Of a stretch of 64,000 nucleotides of DNA, positions 25,210 to 34,167 are shown piece by piece. The notes under the pieces were generated by a model that worked only from the letters and a program-made list of their open reading frames with translations, did no database searches and was not told the origin of the DNA. Position numbers and translations under genes: made by a program. The stretch comes from Chitinophaga pinensis (GTDB taxonomy: Bacteria > Bacteroidota > Bacteroidia > Flavobacteriales_D > Crocinitomicaceae), in NCBI GenBank assembly GCA_945863605.1, contig CAMAZP010000010.1, positions 1-64,000 of the forward strand, read 5' to 3'. The stretch's first letter is position 1. Each line of letters starts with the position of its first letter.

Positions 25210-26595
25210 ATGGCTGAAAAGCAAATCTTCTCGCTACATCAAGTTGTAAAATCCATAAAAAAAACCTTGGAGGAACGCTATGCGCAAACCTATTGGGTCA
25301 AAGCTGAAATGCACAAATTAAATCGTTATCCAAGTGGACATGCTTTTCCAGAATTAGTACAAAAAGAGGAGGATAAAATTTTAGCGCAGATCACAGGCAC
25401 CATTTGGAAACAAAATCTGGATCGCATTAATTCACAATTCATAAATGTAGTAAAAGAACCTTTAAAAGAGGGAACAACCTTGTTACTGTTAGTAAAAATA
25501 ACGTTCAGTGAGACTTTTGGTTTGAGTTTACAAATCCTAGACATCGACCCTTCATTTTCCTTAGGAGAATTGCAACGACAACGTGAAGAGACACTAAAAC
25601 GTTTACTTAAAGAGGGATTATTGAATTTGAATCAAAATCTTGAATTTCCTTTATTGCCGAAACGAATAGCCATTATTTCTGCTGATTCTAGCAAGGGATT
25701 ATCCGATTTCATGCAAGTTTTAGAAGAGAACGAAAATGGTTATTCATTTGTTACTCATTTATTTTCTGCTTATCTACAAGGAGATATTGCGGTTCAAAGT
25801 ATTATGAATGCGCTTGAAAAAATAAAAAAAGTTAAATCTTATTTTGATGTGGTTGTAATTGTTAGAGGTGGTGGCGCAGAAGTGGGTATGACGTGCTATA
25901 ATCATTATGATTTGTGTAAAGCAATTGCGGAGTTTCCTTTGCCGATACTAACAGGAATTGGTCATTCTACAAATTTGAATGTGGCTGAAATGATTGCACA
26001 TAGAAATGAAATCACTCCTTCCAAACTTGCTGCGTTTTTGATTCAGACTTTTCGTGAATTTGACCATGAAGTTAAGGAGGCACAACGATTGATCGTAGAC
26101 TATTCAAAGAAAGTTTTGGTGCAAGTGAACCAAAGTTTTGACTCACAATTAAGATTATTTAAGCAAGTTGCTAGCTCCTACACAAAACGTGTTCGACAAG
26201 AAATCGATAGTGAACAACAGCAACTTACTCGATCTACAAAAGTTTATCTCAAGCACCACAAAGATCAGCTTAATTATTTCCAGAATGAGTTTGGACATGC
26301 AGCCAAGAGGTGTATAACTCTAAATCACAATCAACTTTCTCAACTTACCATTTTATTAAAACCAAGCGTAAATAGCATATTTGAAAAGAGTTCAAAAGAC
26401 ATCGTTCAACTTGAAAAAACAGTTCGTATTTTAAGTCCCGAAAACGTTCTGAAACGTGGATACAGTTTGACTTTATTCAAAGGAAAAACCATTTCTTCGA
26501 ACAATTTACCTTCTGATAATGATGAAATAGAAACTTTCACATCCGAAAGTACTTTGAAATCAAAAATTATTATTGTCGAAAAAAGAAATTCATAA
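25210..26595 (+). CDS. xseA: Exodeoxyribonuclease VII large subunit
   Basis: 461 residues. N-terminal OB-fold (about 1-110), then the Exonuc_VII_L catalytic domain with PKRIAIISADSSKGLSDF, VVIVRGGGAEVGM and PILTGIGHSTNLNVAEMIAH, and a long C-terminal coiled coil (about 290-420) ending LKRGYSLTLFKGK. Degrades single-stranded DNA in both directions with XseB. The usual small-subunit gene xseB (about 60-80 residues) is not found in the following gap; convergent with the MORN-repeat gene. Confidence 0.92.
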   Translation: MAEKQIFSLHQVVKSIKKTLEERYAQTYWVKAEMHKLNRYPSGHAFPELVQKEEDKILAQITGTIWKQNLDRINSQFINVVKEPLKEGTTLLLLVKITFSETFGLSLQILDIDPSFSLGELQRQREETLKRLLKEGLLNLNQNLEFPLLPKRIAIISADSSKGLSDFMQVLEENENGYSFVTHLFSAYLQGDIAVQSIMNALEKIKKVKSYFDVVVIVRGGGAEVGMTCYNHYDLCKAIAEFPLPILTGIGHSTNLNVAEMIAHRNEITPSKLAAFLIQTFREFDHEVKEAQRLIVDYSKKVLVQVNQSFDSQLRLFKQVASSYTKRVRQEIDSEQQQLTRSTKVYLKHHKDQLNYFQNEFGHAAKRCITLNHNQLSQLTILLKPSVNSIFEKSSKDIVQLEKTVRILSPENVLKRGYSLTLFKGKTISSNNLPSDNDEIETFTSESTLKSKIIIVEKRNS

Positions 26596-26691
26596 TTTAT
26601 TCGAGCAACATATTATTGAGTATTAATTCCTTGTGATATTTTGAGTAATTTAAAAATAAGTTAGACTCTAAATTTTTAATTTTTACCTTAT

Positions 26692-27537
26692 CTATAACTG
26701 CCCATCTGAGTGGTACTTACCCATTTTAAAAACACGCACTTTTAACAAAATTCCATCTTTGCTATAATCAAAGACTTTTCCATCCCATAATTGTCCGCTT
26801 TTAAATTCTCCATCCATCCAAATCTCATCGCTTTCATTATAAATTTTATTGTAACCATTTGGGACAAATTTTAAACCTTTTGTTCTTGGATTCTTTACAA
26901 TTGGTGGATAGATTACAGTGTTTGTTGTTTCTACTTTGGGCACAGGATTTTCTGCCATTTTGTAAGTTTTGGTTTCAGATGGTTTACCTTGTGCATTGAA
27001 TGTTTGTACTTCTTTGAGTGAACCGTTTTCATAGTATCGTTTTAATTCACCCATTATTATTCCATTTTTAGCAGTGTACTCTAGTTCAATGTTTCCGTTT
27101 TCATAAAAATATTTTATTGAACCTGATTCCATTCCAATATTATTGTAAGAACCGCTGTAAGCTATTTTACCATTATTATGATAACGAGTTAATTCTCCTT
27201 TGAAATGCTCTTTACCAAAAGCTCCTGATTCTTTAACTTTTCCTGTTTTAAAAAAACGTTTATATTCTCCCTCGGGACGATTATTGATGTAATTACCTTT
27301 TAAAAGAGGGGTTTTACCGTCTGAATGATACTTTGTCCAAACCCCCTCCTTTCGACCTTTATTGAAATAGCCTTCCTCTGCTTTTCCGTTGGGTGAAACA
27401 CCTGAATTTGGCTTGTCTTTCCCTGTAAAAACCCATTTACCCGTTCGTTTTCCATCTTTATCTTTTTTATTTTGAGCAATTGATAAAAAAGGAGTTAAGA
27501 AAAACAGGAAATAAACAATTAGTTTAAATCTCATCAT
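26692..27537 (-). CDS. Secreted MORN-repeat protein
   Basis: 281 residues (a second ATG at 27534 is equally good). Signal peptide to about residue 22 (FLSIAQ), followed by a series of MORN_2-type repeats at about 30-180: GKRTGKWVFTG, GYFNKGRKEGVW, YINNRPEGEYKRFF, GSYNNIGMESGSIKYFYENG. Related proteins are often labelled YwqK-family antitoxins, but no toxin lies next to it, so only the fold is supported. Periplasmic or outer-membrane associated; function unknown. The repeats describe a beta-meander. Confidence 0.82.
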   Translation of the reverse strand: MMRFKLIVYFLFFLTPFLSIAQNKKDKDGKRTGKWVFTGKDKPNSGVSPNGKAEEGYFNKGRKEGVWTKYHSDGKTPLLKGNYINNRPEGEYKRFFKTGKVKESGAFGKEHFKGELTRYHNNGKIAYSGSYNNIGMESGSIKYFYENGNIELEYTAKNGIIMGELKRYYENGSLKEVQTFNAQGKPSETKTYKMAENPVPKVETTNTVIYPPIVKNPRTKGLKFVPNGYNKIYNESDEIWMDGEFKSGQLWDGKVFDYSKDGILLKVRVFKMGKYHSDGQL

Positions 27538-27681
27538 ATTTTAGAATTAATGTAAAATTAGAGAAACAAAGGTTTGGAAAAAAGAAAAGGGGTTAAAAAC
27601 TTATTGAGAATTCGTTTTTGTACCAGTATTCTTAACTAAAACTTAAAATTATTAGTTGAGCCTTTATTAAATTTTTACCAT

Positions 27682-27899
27682 TCTTTTTGCTTGATCAAAA
27701 AGAACCAAAAAATCAAGGCTCTGAATTTCTTTTTGTTCGCAAATTATTGTTATCCAAATATTTACAACTCGTTGCGAACAATTTTAACTCCTTTCTGAAA
27801 CTGAAATTTTTTAAAAATGTTCTTACAGAAATTTTAAAAATTAACAGTTTCAGTTCAGTAATTAAAACCAAGAAATTCAAGGCCAAAGAGGTTCGCTAA
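27682..27899. repeat. Dispersed repeat / structured element with two nested stem-loops
   Basis: Begins with TTTTTGCTTGATCAAAAAG, a sequence I recognise from memory as a recurring intergenic repeat in Bacteroidota genomes. It contains two inverted repeats: GTTCGCAA (27735-27742) with TTGCGAAC (27772-27779), perfect 8-bp arms; and a 22-base pair of arms 27795-27816 / 27832-27853 (CTGAAACTG...CAGTTTCAG, 19 of 22 paired, 15-base loop). Could be a non-autonomous mobile element remnant or a structured RNA. Confidence 0.5.
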
Positions 27900-28080
27900 T
27901 AATTTCAAAATAGTTCTCACTTCGATTAAGAACTTAATATTTAAGTTTAATTTACTAAACATGTAGAGACGCGAATTTTAATTAAAACTTAAGAAAATTG
28001 AAAAAACAATTCGTTTTGTGAGGTTTAAAATCTGTGAATAAATACTTAAAATCAGCAAGCGAATTGTGGGAGATATACAC

Positions 28081-28088
28081 TAATTTTG
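28081..28088 (+). promoter_or_regulatory. -7 box TAATTTTG for the flavin reductase
   Basis: Perfect TAnnTTTG, 16 bases before ATG 28105. Confidence 0.55.
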
Positions 28089-28104
28089 AAATTCAATTTT
28101 AAGT

Positions 28105-28998
28105 ATGTTAAGTCTCCTTCCAAAAGAATTACCGATTCCAAAATTACATCAATATTTATTGGGTGCAATTGGTCCTAGGCCTATCGCTTTTGCTTCAACA
28201 GTAGATGCTAATGGAAACCCAAATTTAGCACCTTTTAGCTTTTTTAATGTTTTTAGTGCAAATCCACCAATTCTAATTTTTTCACCTGCTCGTTCAGGAA
28301 GAAATAATACCACGAAAGACACTTATAACAATGTGAAAAATCATCCAGAAGTGGTAATTAATGTTGTGAGTTACGATATTGTTCATCAGATGAGTTTAGC
28401 AAGTTCTCCATACGCTCCAGGTGTTAGTGAATTTGAAAAAGCAGGATTTACAGCTTTAAAATCGGATTTAGTGCAGCCAATGCGTGTAGCAGAATCACCC
28501 GTTCAATTTGAATGTAAAGTGATTGAAGTTAAAGAACTCGGCACAGAAGGTGGCGCAGGAAATTTAATCATTTGCGAAGTTGTAAAATTTCATATCAACG
28601 AAGCTATTTTAGATGAAAATGGAATGATTGACCAACATAAAATTGATTTAGTTTCTCGAATGGGTGGTAATTGGTATTGCAGATCTGATCAACAATCTAT
28701 GTTTGAAATCCAAAAACCAATAACTACTTGTGGAATTGGATTTGATGCCTTACCAAAAGATATTCTTCAAAGTACTATTCTTACTGGAAATGACCTTGGA
28801 CATCTGGCTGGAATTGAAAATTTACCAGATGAAACAGCAGTAAATGAATATAAACTTTTGGAATTAAGTGATTTATTTCTATCTTTAGAAGATGATGCGA
28901 AAGCTTTAGAGCAAGCATTGCATTTACGTGCACAACAATTACTAAAAGAAAACAAATTACAGGAAGCTTGGTTGAGTCTGCTTTCTTTCAATAATTAA
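28105..28998 (+). CDS. Flavin reductase-like FMN-binding protein
   Basis: 297 residues. Split-barrel flavin reductase domain over about 1-200: LGAIGPRPIAFASTVDANGNPNLAPFSFFN and NPPILIFSPARSG are the FMN-contacting segments; RVAESPVQFECKVIEV and GEV-like LIICEVVKFH complete the barrel. A C-terminal helical extension (about 205-297) is not recognised but is shared by this Bacteroidota subfamily. Probably NAD(P)H:flavin oxidoreductase or an FMN-dependent oxidoreductase; substrate unknown. DUF3127 follows after 21 bases. Confidence 0.85.
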   Translation: MLSLLPKELPIPKLHQYLLGAIGPRPIAFASTVDANGNPNLAPFSFFNVFSANPPILIFSPARSGRNNTTKDTYNNVKNHPEVVINVVSYDIVHQMSLASSPYAPGVSEFEKAGFTALKSDLVQPMRVAESPVQFECKVIEVKELGTEGGAGNLIICEVVKFHINEAILDENGMIDQHKIDLVSRMGGNWYCRSDQQSMFEIQKPITTCGIGFDALPKDILQSTILTGNDLGHLAGIENLPDETAVNEYKLLELSDLFLSLEDDAKALEQALHLRAQQLLKENKLQEAWLSLLSFNN

Positions 28999-29019
28999 TA
29001 ACAACAAAAAACAACAACA

Positions 29020-29415
29020 ATGTTTAAATTAACTGGGACTGTTAAAGTCATCAACCCAACTCAAGTTATCAGCGAGAAATTTTCTAAAAGAGAATTCGTA
29101 ATTGAAACACAAGATCAATACCCACAACTTGTAATGTTTCAAGCAACACAAGACAAATGTTCACTTTTAGACAATGTACAACCAAGTAGCCAAGTAGAAG
29201 TTTCTTTCAATTTAAAAGGAAGAGAATGGACAAGTCCTGCTGGAGAGGTTAAATACTTCAATACTTTGGAAGCTTGGAGAATTGAAAAAGTTGGAGAAGG
29301 AAATGCAATGCCCGCTGGTGGTCCTTCTGCAATGTCTCTTGGTTCTGATCCAATTCCTGCTGCAACAACTTCAGCAGTAGCAAGCAACGAAGAAGAAGAC
29401 GATCTTCCATTTTAA
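29020..29415 (+). CDS. DUF3127 protein with SSB-like acidic tail
   Basis: 131 residues. DUF3127 (about 1-90): FKLTGTVKVINPTQVISEKF, KREFVIETQ, and VEVSFNLKGREW, a five-stranded OB-like pattern. A Gly/Pro/Ala-rich linker (about 95-122) leads to the C-terminus EEEDDLPF, closely matching the SSB tip (DDDIPF) that recruits DNA-repair and replication proteins. The family is confined largely to Bacteroidota. A role as single-stranded nucleic-acid binding protein is inferred from fold plus tail, not established. Ended by a strong terminator. Confidence 0.87.
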   Translation: MFKLTGTVKVINPTQVISEKFSKREFVIETQDQYPQLVMFQATQDKCSLLDNVQPSSQVEVSFNLKGREWTSPAGEVKYFNTLEAWRIEKVGEGNAMPAGGPSAMSLGSDPIPAATTSAVASNEEEDDLPF

Positions 29416-29434
29416 GCGATAAAATACATTTTTT

Positions 29435-29467
29435 AAAGCGAATTTTCAATCGAAAATTCGCTTTTTT
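29435..29467 (+). terminator. Strong rho-independent terminator
   Basis: Perfect 13-bp stem AAAGCGAATTTTC / GAAAATTCGCTTT with AATC loop, followed by T6, 19 bases after the DUF3127 stop. Confidence 0.92.
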
Positions 29468-29495
29468 ATTTTTTATCAAAGAAATTAAAATAGAA

Positions 29496-30026
29496 CTAAC
29501 AAAACTTTTTGCAAAATTCCCAAAGTACAATTCCTGCACATACACTCACATTTAAACTGTGTTTAGTGCCAAATTGGGGAATTTCTATTACAAAATCTGA
29601 GTTATCAACAAGTTCTTGAGTTACTCCGTTTACTTCATTTCCAAAAAATAATGCAAATTTTTCTTCTTTAAGGTGTTGTATATCTTGTAAAAAAATGGTT
29701 TGTTCAGTTTGTTCAATAGAACAAATTGTATAACCTTGAGATTTCAAATCTTTACTTAAATCAACTATGTTATTTTTATATTCCCACAAGACTGTTTCAG
29801 TTGCTCCCAAAGCAGTTTTATGTATATCTTTATGAGGTGGACAAGCAGTAATTCCACACAAATAGATTTTTTCAATATTAAATGCATCAGCTGTTCTAAA
29901 AAATGAACCAATGTTATTAAGCGACCGAATATCATCAAGAATAACGACAATTGGGTACTTTTTTTGTTGCTTGAATTCTAGTTCTGAAACTCGATCTAAT
30001 TCCCACAACTTTAGTTTTTTATTCAT
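29496..30026 (-). CDS. SpoU/TrmH-family RNA 2'-O-methyltransferase
   Basis: 176 residues from ATG 30026 (MNKKLKLWELDR); the longer frame starts with TTG at 30047. SPOUT knot motifs: motif 1 VVILDDIRSLNNIGSFFRTADAF (Asn and Arg for catalysis), motif 2 FALFFGNEVNGVTQEL, motif 3 IPQFGTKHSLNVSVCAGIVLWE. Methylates ribose 2'-OH in tRNA or rRNA; the lack of an N-terminal L30e-like substrate domain resembles TrmH more than RlmB. Target not determined. Convergent with DUF3127. Confidence 0.9.
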   Translation of the reverse strand: MNKKLKLWELDRVSELEFKQQKKYPIVVILDDIRSLNNIGSFFRTADAFNIEKIYLCGITACPPHKDIHKTALGATETVLWEYKNNIVDLSKDLKSQGYTICSIEQTEQTIFLQDIQHLKEEKFALFFGNEVNGVTQELVDNSDFVIEIPQFGTKHSLNVSVCAGIVLWEFCKKFC

Positions 30027-30171
30027 TAAATCATTTTGAGATAACAACGAAATTAAAATTTTATTCTCTAAACAATCCTACTATGTGGATTACTTTCTCT
30101 TGTGAAAATCAAACTTACTATAAATAGTAATTAGAACAAATCAAATTAATGTATGTTTCTTAGTTAATTGT

Positions 30172-30179
30172 TAATTTTG
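30172..30179 (+). promoter_or_regulatory. -7 box TAATTTTG for the ferredoxin reductase
   Basis: Perfect TAnnTTTG, 24 bases before ATG 30204. Confidence 0.55.
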
Positions 30180-30203
30180 CAAAGCTTATTACAACACTAA
30201 AAA

Positions 30204-31214
30204 ATGATAGAAACAGATATTATAATAATTGGTGCAGGTCCTGTAGGATTATTTACCGTTTTTGAAGCTGGACTTTTAAAGTTGAAATGCCATCTAATTG
30301 ATTCGCTTCCACAAGCAGGAGGACAATGTTCAGAAATTTATCCCAAAAAACCAATTTATGATATTCCAGGTTTTCCGTCTATTTTAGCTGGAGAATTGAT
30401 AGCTAATTTAATGGAACAAACAGCTCCATTCAAACCAGGTTTTACACTTGGAGAAGCAGCGTTATCAATTATTAAAACGGAAGATAATAAATTTATTGTT
30501 ACTACTGTAAAAGGAACTCAGCATATTGCACCAATTGTAATGATTGCTGGAGGTTTAGGTGTTTTTGAACCTAGAAAACCACCTATAGCTAACATTGAAG
30601 CATATGAAGATAAAGGAATTGAATACATAATCAAGGACCCTGAAATTTATCGCAATAAAAGGTGTGTGATAGCCGGGGGTGGAGATTCTGCTCTGGATTG
30701 GTCAATCTATTTAGCTGAACGAAAAATAGCAAAAGAAGTAATTCTCGTTCATAGAAGTAGTTCTTTCCGTGGTCACCTTGATTCTGTTCAAAAAGTAATT
30801 GATATGACTGAAAGTGGTGCTATTCGTTTAATTACAGAAGCAGAAGTTACAGGTATTGGTGGCGCTGATTCACTAGAGTTTGTTACTGTAACACATCAAA
30901 AAGATGGTGAAATTAAAGTCAATGCTGATCATTTTATTCCATTATTTGGTTTAAAACCAAGTTTAGGACCAATAGCTCAATGGGGCTTAGAGATTGAAAA
31001 AAATGCAATTAAAGTAAACACACTCGATTACTCCACAAACATTCCTGGAATTTATGCTATAGGGGATGTGAATACCTATGAAAATAAATTAAAACTAATT
31101 CTCTGTGGATTCCACGAAGGGACTTTGGCTGTTCAATCAGCATTTGCACACATCCACCCTGAAAAGAAAAATGTTTTAAAATACACAACTGTTAACGGTA
31201 TTCAAGGATTTTAG
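30204..31214 (+). CDS. Ferredoxin--NADP+ reductase, type 2 (TrxR-like)
   Basis: 336 residues. FAD-binding IIIIGAGPVGLFTVFEAG at the N-terminus, then GGQCSEIYPKKPIYDIPGFP, a signature of the YumC-type ferredoxin:NADP reductases, NADPH-binding VIAGGGDSALDWSIYLAE (about 153-170) and the C-terminal FAD motif GIYAIGDVNTYE. It lacks the CxxC redox pair of thioredoxin reductase, which supports the ferredoxin reductase call. Supplies reduced ferredoxin or recycles NADPH; soluble homodimer. Confidence 0.9.
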   Translation: MIETDIIIIGAGPVGLFTVFEAGLLKLKCHLIDSLPQAGGQCSEIYPKKPIYDIPGFPSILAGELIANLMEQTAPFKPGFTLGEAALSIIKTEDNKFIVTTVKGTQHIAPIVMIAGGLGVFEPRKPPIANIEAYEDKGIEYIIKDPEIYRNKRCVIAGGGDSALDWSIYLAERKIAKEVILVHRSSSFRGHLDSVQKVIDMTESGAIRLITEAEVTGIGGADSLEFVTVTHQKDGEIKVNADHFIPLFGLKPSLGPIAQWGLEIEKNAIKVNTLDYSTNIPGIYAIGDVNTYENKLKLILCGFHEGTLAVQSAFAHIHPEKKNVLKYTTVNGIQGF

Positions 31215-31415
31215 ATTAAGCTATTTTAAAATTATCCTTTTATCCTATTATTTTTATCAGGGATTATTCTAAACCAAAATTATGTGTGTCTTTTAAATAA
31301 CACCGAAATAATAATATTCGCATTCAAATTTGTTGTTTTATTTTAAAAAAAGAAAAAATAAAGTAGTAAATTAAAAATTAGCTTCAATCATTATTTTCAA
31401 TTGAAAAAAATTAAT

Positions 31416-31423
31416 TACATTTG
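31416..31423 (+). promoter_or_regulatory. -7 box TACATTTG for the DUF177-rpmF-plsX-fabH operon
   Basis: Perfect TAnnTTTG, 33 bases before the GTG start at 31457. Confidence 0.6.
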
Positions 31424-31456
31424 CCGTCCGTTTTTTAATCTTTTTTAGATTTAGCC

Positions 31457-31969
31457 GTGAAGAATCAGTTTGAAATACCGTTTGTAGGATTAAAGATTGG
31501 AATTCATAACTTTGAATTTAAAATAGATAAGTCGTTTTTTGAAGCAATGCCCTATTCAATCGTTAATGATGGCGATATTAAAGTTTGGATGGAGCTGGAG
31601 AAGAAAGAAACCATGTTGATAGCAGATTTTGAATTTTTCGGAACTGTAAAAATGGAATGTGCACGTTGTACAGAAGAAATGGATGTAGAAGTTGAAGGAG
31701 AATTAACAATTTATTTCACTTTTGGTAATGAAGATACTGAAGATGAAAATATTTTCGTTATTCCTCATGAAAGTTATCAGATTGATGTTAAGCAGTCTAT
31801 CTATGAGATGATAACAATGTCAATCCCTTTTCATCCTTCTCATGAGGAAGATGAGTGCGACGAGGAAATGGTAAAGTTGATTGAGAAATTTCAAAATCAA
31901 CCAAAAGAAGAAAATAAAAATGATGACGATATTGATCCACGTTGGTCAGTTTTAAAAAATTTAAATTAA
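31457..31969 (+). CDS. DUF177 (YceD-like) protein
   Basis: 170 residues with a GTG start (GTGAAGAATCAG); the family's N-terminus, which reads FEIPFVGLKIGIHNFEF, begins within five residues of it, so the GTG is credible and no ATG is close. Contains the CxxC-type MECARCTEEMDVEVEGEL core (about 70-88) and acidic second half (EEDECDEEMV). YceD proteins are linked to 23S rRNA processing in other bacteria and are encoded directly upstream of rpmF, as here (14 bases). Confidence 0.9.
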   Translation: MKNQFEIPFVGLKIGIHNFEFKIDKSFFEAMPYSIVNDGDIKVWMELEKKETMLIADFEFFGTVKMECARCTEEMDVEVEGELTIYFTFGNEDTEDENIFVIPHESYQIDVKQSIYEMITMSIPFHPSHEEDECDEEMVKLIEKFQNQPKEENKNDDDIDPRWSVLKNLN

Positions 31970-31983
31970 GTAATAATTGAATT

Positions 31984-32181
31984 ATGGCACATCCTAAACG
32001 TAAGATTTCGAAAACTAGACGTGATAAGCGCAGAACTCACAAAAATGCAATTGCTCATAACGTATCAACTTGCCCTACAACTGGTCAACCACATCTTTTT
32101 CACCATGCTCACTGGCATGAAGGAAAATTATACTACAAAGGCAGAGTAGTAGCAGAAAAAGAAGTTGTTGCTGAACAATAG
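31984..32181 (+). CDS. rpmF: 50S ribosomal protein L32
   Basis: 65 residues, full length. [20 protein letters not shown] basic N-terminus and [16 protein letters not shown]; only one Cys remains of the zinc-binding set seen in some L32 proteins. Between DUF177 and plsX, the widely conserved order linking ribosome assembly with lipid synthesis. Confidence 0.97.
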   Translation: MAHPKRKISKTRRDKRRTHKNAIAHNVSTCPTTGQPHLFHHAHWHEGKLYYKGRVVAEKEVVAEQ

Positions 32182-32199
32182 CTTTTTTCTCATTTTCGA

Positions 32200-33138
32200 A
32201 TGAAAATAGGCTTAGATATTTCAGGAGGCGATTTTGCTCCAAATGTTAATATTGACGGAGCTATTTTGGCCTACGCTGAATTGCCAAAAGACTCTCGCCT
32301 AGTTTTAATAGGTGATGAATCAATAATTAGAGAAGAACTGAAAAATCGTGGGTTTTCTCACGATTTTTTTGATATTATACACGCACCAGATGTAATTACA
32401 TTCCACGATCATCCAACACGGGCTATTCCTAAAAAACCGAACAGTTCTATTGCGATTGGGTTTGATATGCTTTCTAAAGGAGATTTGTCAGTTTTTGCAA
32501 GTACAGGAAACACAGGAGCAATGCTTGTAGGGTCAATGTATAAGCTTAATACCATACCAGGAATTATTCGTCCTTGTATAACATCAACATTACCAGCTAT
32601 TAATGGAGAAAAAACTATTCTTCTTGATGTAGGCTCAAACGCAGATTGTAAAGTTGATGTCCTATACCAATTTGCTGTTTTAGGCTCTGTATATGCTAAA
32701 TGTGTTCACGGTATCGAAAATCCAAGGATTGCATTATTAAATATTGGTGAAGAGGATTCAAAAGGGAATTTATTGACAATCGCTGCCTACAAAATGTTAT
32801 CTGAGTCAGATGAAATTAACTTTATTGGTAATATTGAAGGTAGAGATATTTTCACCGGTAAAGCTGATGTAATTGTCTGTGATGGTTTCACTGGCAATAT
32901 TGTGTTAAAAGAAGCAGAAGGTATTTATTCTTTGATGAATAAAAGGGGAATAAAAGACGAATATTTTGATCGATTTAATTATGAAAACTATGGTGGAACT
33001 CCAATACTAGGAGTGAAAGGTAATGTAATTATTGGTCATGGAATTTCAAATGAAATAGCAGTGAAAAATATGGTTTTACATGCTAATGAACTAGCATTGT
33101 CAGGATTGGCAATCAAAATAAACGAAGCATTTAATTAA
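32200..33138 (+). CDS. plsX: Phosphate acyltransferase PlsX
   Basis: 312 residues. Makes acyl-phosphate from acyl-ACP for the PlsY step of phospholipid synthesis; peripheral membrane protein. Motifs: IGLDISGGDFAPNVNIDGA at the start (the usual DxxGGD), ASTGNTGAMLVGSM, TLLDVGSNADCK-like ILLDVGSNADCK, LLNIGEEDSKGN and VCDGFTGNIVLKEAEG. fabH starts 4 bases after its stop. Confidence 0.96.
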   Translation: MKIGLDISGGDFAPNVNIDGAILAYAELPKDSRLVLIGDESIIREELKNRGFSHDFFDIIHAPDVITFHDHPTRAIPKKPNSSIAIGFDMLSKGDLSVFASTGNTGAMLVGSMYKLNTIPGIIRPCITSTLPAINGEKTILLDVGSNADCKVDVLYQFAVLGSVYAKCVHGIENPRIALLNIGEEDSKGNLLTIAAYKMLSESDEINFIGNIEGRDIFTGKADVIVCDGFTGNIVLKEAEGIYSLMNKRGIKDEYFDRFNYENYGGTPILGVKGNVIIGHGISNEIAVKNMVLHANELALSGLAIKINEAFN

Positions 33139-33142
33139 AAAT

Positions 33143-34132
33143 ATGAATAAAATAACTGCAGCAATAACAGGTGTACAAGGTTTTATTCCTGAGGACATTT
33201 TAAGTAACGATGATTTAGCGAAAATGGTCGATACAACAGATGAATGGATAACTTCACGGACAGGAATAAAAGAAAGAAGAATTATGAAAAATGGTGCTTC
33301 TTCTGATATGGCTGCAGAAGCTGTTAAACAATTACTAGCAAAGAAAAATATCGATCCTTTAGAAATTGAACTAGTTATTCTAGCTACTGTAACCCCTGAT
33401 TATCCTTTCCCAAGTACTGCTAATGTATTATGCGATAAAGTAGGTATGAAAAATGCATGGGGTTTTGACCTTAAAGCGGCATGCTCTGGTTTCATATACG
33501 CTCTATCAACTGGCTCTCAATTTATAGAAACGGGCAGACACAAAAAAGTATTAGTAATTGGTGTTGATAAAATGTCCTCGATTATAGACTACCAAGACCG
33601 TGCAACCTGTGTTATTTTTGGTGATGGTGCAGGTGTAGTATTACTTGAGCCAAGTAATGATGGAATGGGATTACAAGATTTTATATTGAGAAGTGATGGT
33701 TCAGGACGTGAGTATTTAGTGCAACCAGCCGGTGGTTGTGTTAATCCTCCATCAATTGAGACAATAGAAAAAAGAATGCACTATGTGAAACAAGAAGGAA
33801 AACAAGTATTTAAATTCGCTGTTACAAATATGGCAGAAGTATCTGCTGAGATAATGCAAAAAAATAATTTAACTAGTGAGGATGTTGATTGGCTTGTTCC
33901 TCACCAAGCAAATTTAAGGATTATAGACGCTACGGCTGAAAGAATGGGATTACCACGAGAGAAAGTAATGATTAACATTGAAAAATACGGAAATACAACT
34001 GCAGGAACTTTACCACTATGTTTGTGGGATTATGAAAAACAATTAAAAAAAGGAGATAATATAATTTTATCTGCTTTTGGGGGCGGATTCACCTGGGGAG
34101 CTGTTTACATTAAGTGGGCTTATAACTCATAA
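33143..34132 (+). CDS. fabH: 3-oxoacyl-ACP synthase III
   Basis: 329 residues. Initiates fatty-acid synthesis by condensing an acyl-CoA with malonyl-ACP. The Cys-His-Asn triad is complete: Cys114 in KAACSGFIYAL, His in WLVPHQANLRI and Asn in KYGNTTAGT. N-terminal DEWITSRTGIKERRI is the family signature. Follows plsX closely; an internal promoter for accB begins just after its stop. Confidence 0.96.
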   Translation: MNKITAAITGVQGFIPEDILSNDDLAKMVDTTDEWITSRTGIKERRIMKNGASSDMAAEAVKQLLAKKNIDPLEIELVILATVTPDYPFPSTANVLCDKVGMKNAWGFDLKAACSGFIYALSTGSQFIETGRHKKVLVIGVDKMSSIIDYQDRATCVIFGDGAGVVLLEPSNDGMGLQDFILRSDGSGREYLVQPAGGCVNPPSIETIEKRMHYVKQEGKQVFKFAVTNMAEVSAEIMQKNNLTSEDVDWLVPHQANLRIIDATAERMGLPREKVMINIEKYGNTTAGTLPLCLWDYEKQLKKGDNIILSAFGGGFTWGAVYIKWAYNS

Positions 34133-34138
34133 ATAAAT

Positions 34139-34146
34139 TATATTTG
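34139..34146 (+). promoter_or_regulatory. Internal -7 box TATATTTG before accB
   Basis: Perfect TAnnTTTG overlapping the fabH-accB gap, 21 bases before ATG 34168. It would let accB-accC be expressed apart from the upstream genes. Confidence 0.5.
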
Positions 34147-34167
34147 ACAAGAATTAAACAAAAGATT

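Larger units (their letters stand above)
27538..28104. other. 567-base intergenic region with a structured repeat
   Basis: Holds no supported gene. The element at 27682-27899 (listed separately) occupies the middle; the rest is AT-rich. A TAATTTTG promoter box at its right end serves the flavin reductase gene. A 70-codon frame at 27687-27899 has no family resemblance and is read through the inverted repeats, so I do not call it. Confidence 0.6.

Noticed and set aside
26596-26691. xseB small-subunit gene after xseA
   Set aside because: No frame of suitable length or sequence in the 96-base gap on either strand.
27687-27899. 70-codon open frame in the 27.5-28.1 kb gap
   Set aside because: It reads through the inverted repeats of a repeat element and resembles no protein; probably spurious.
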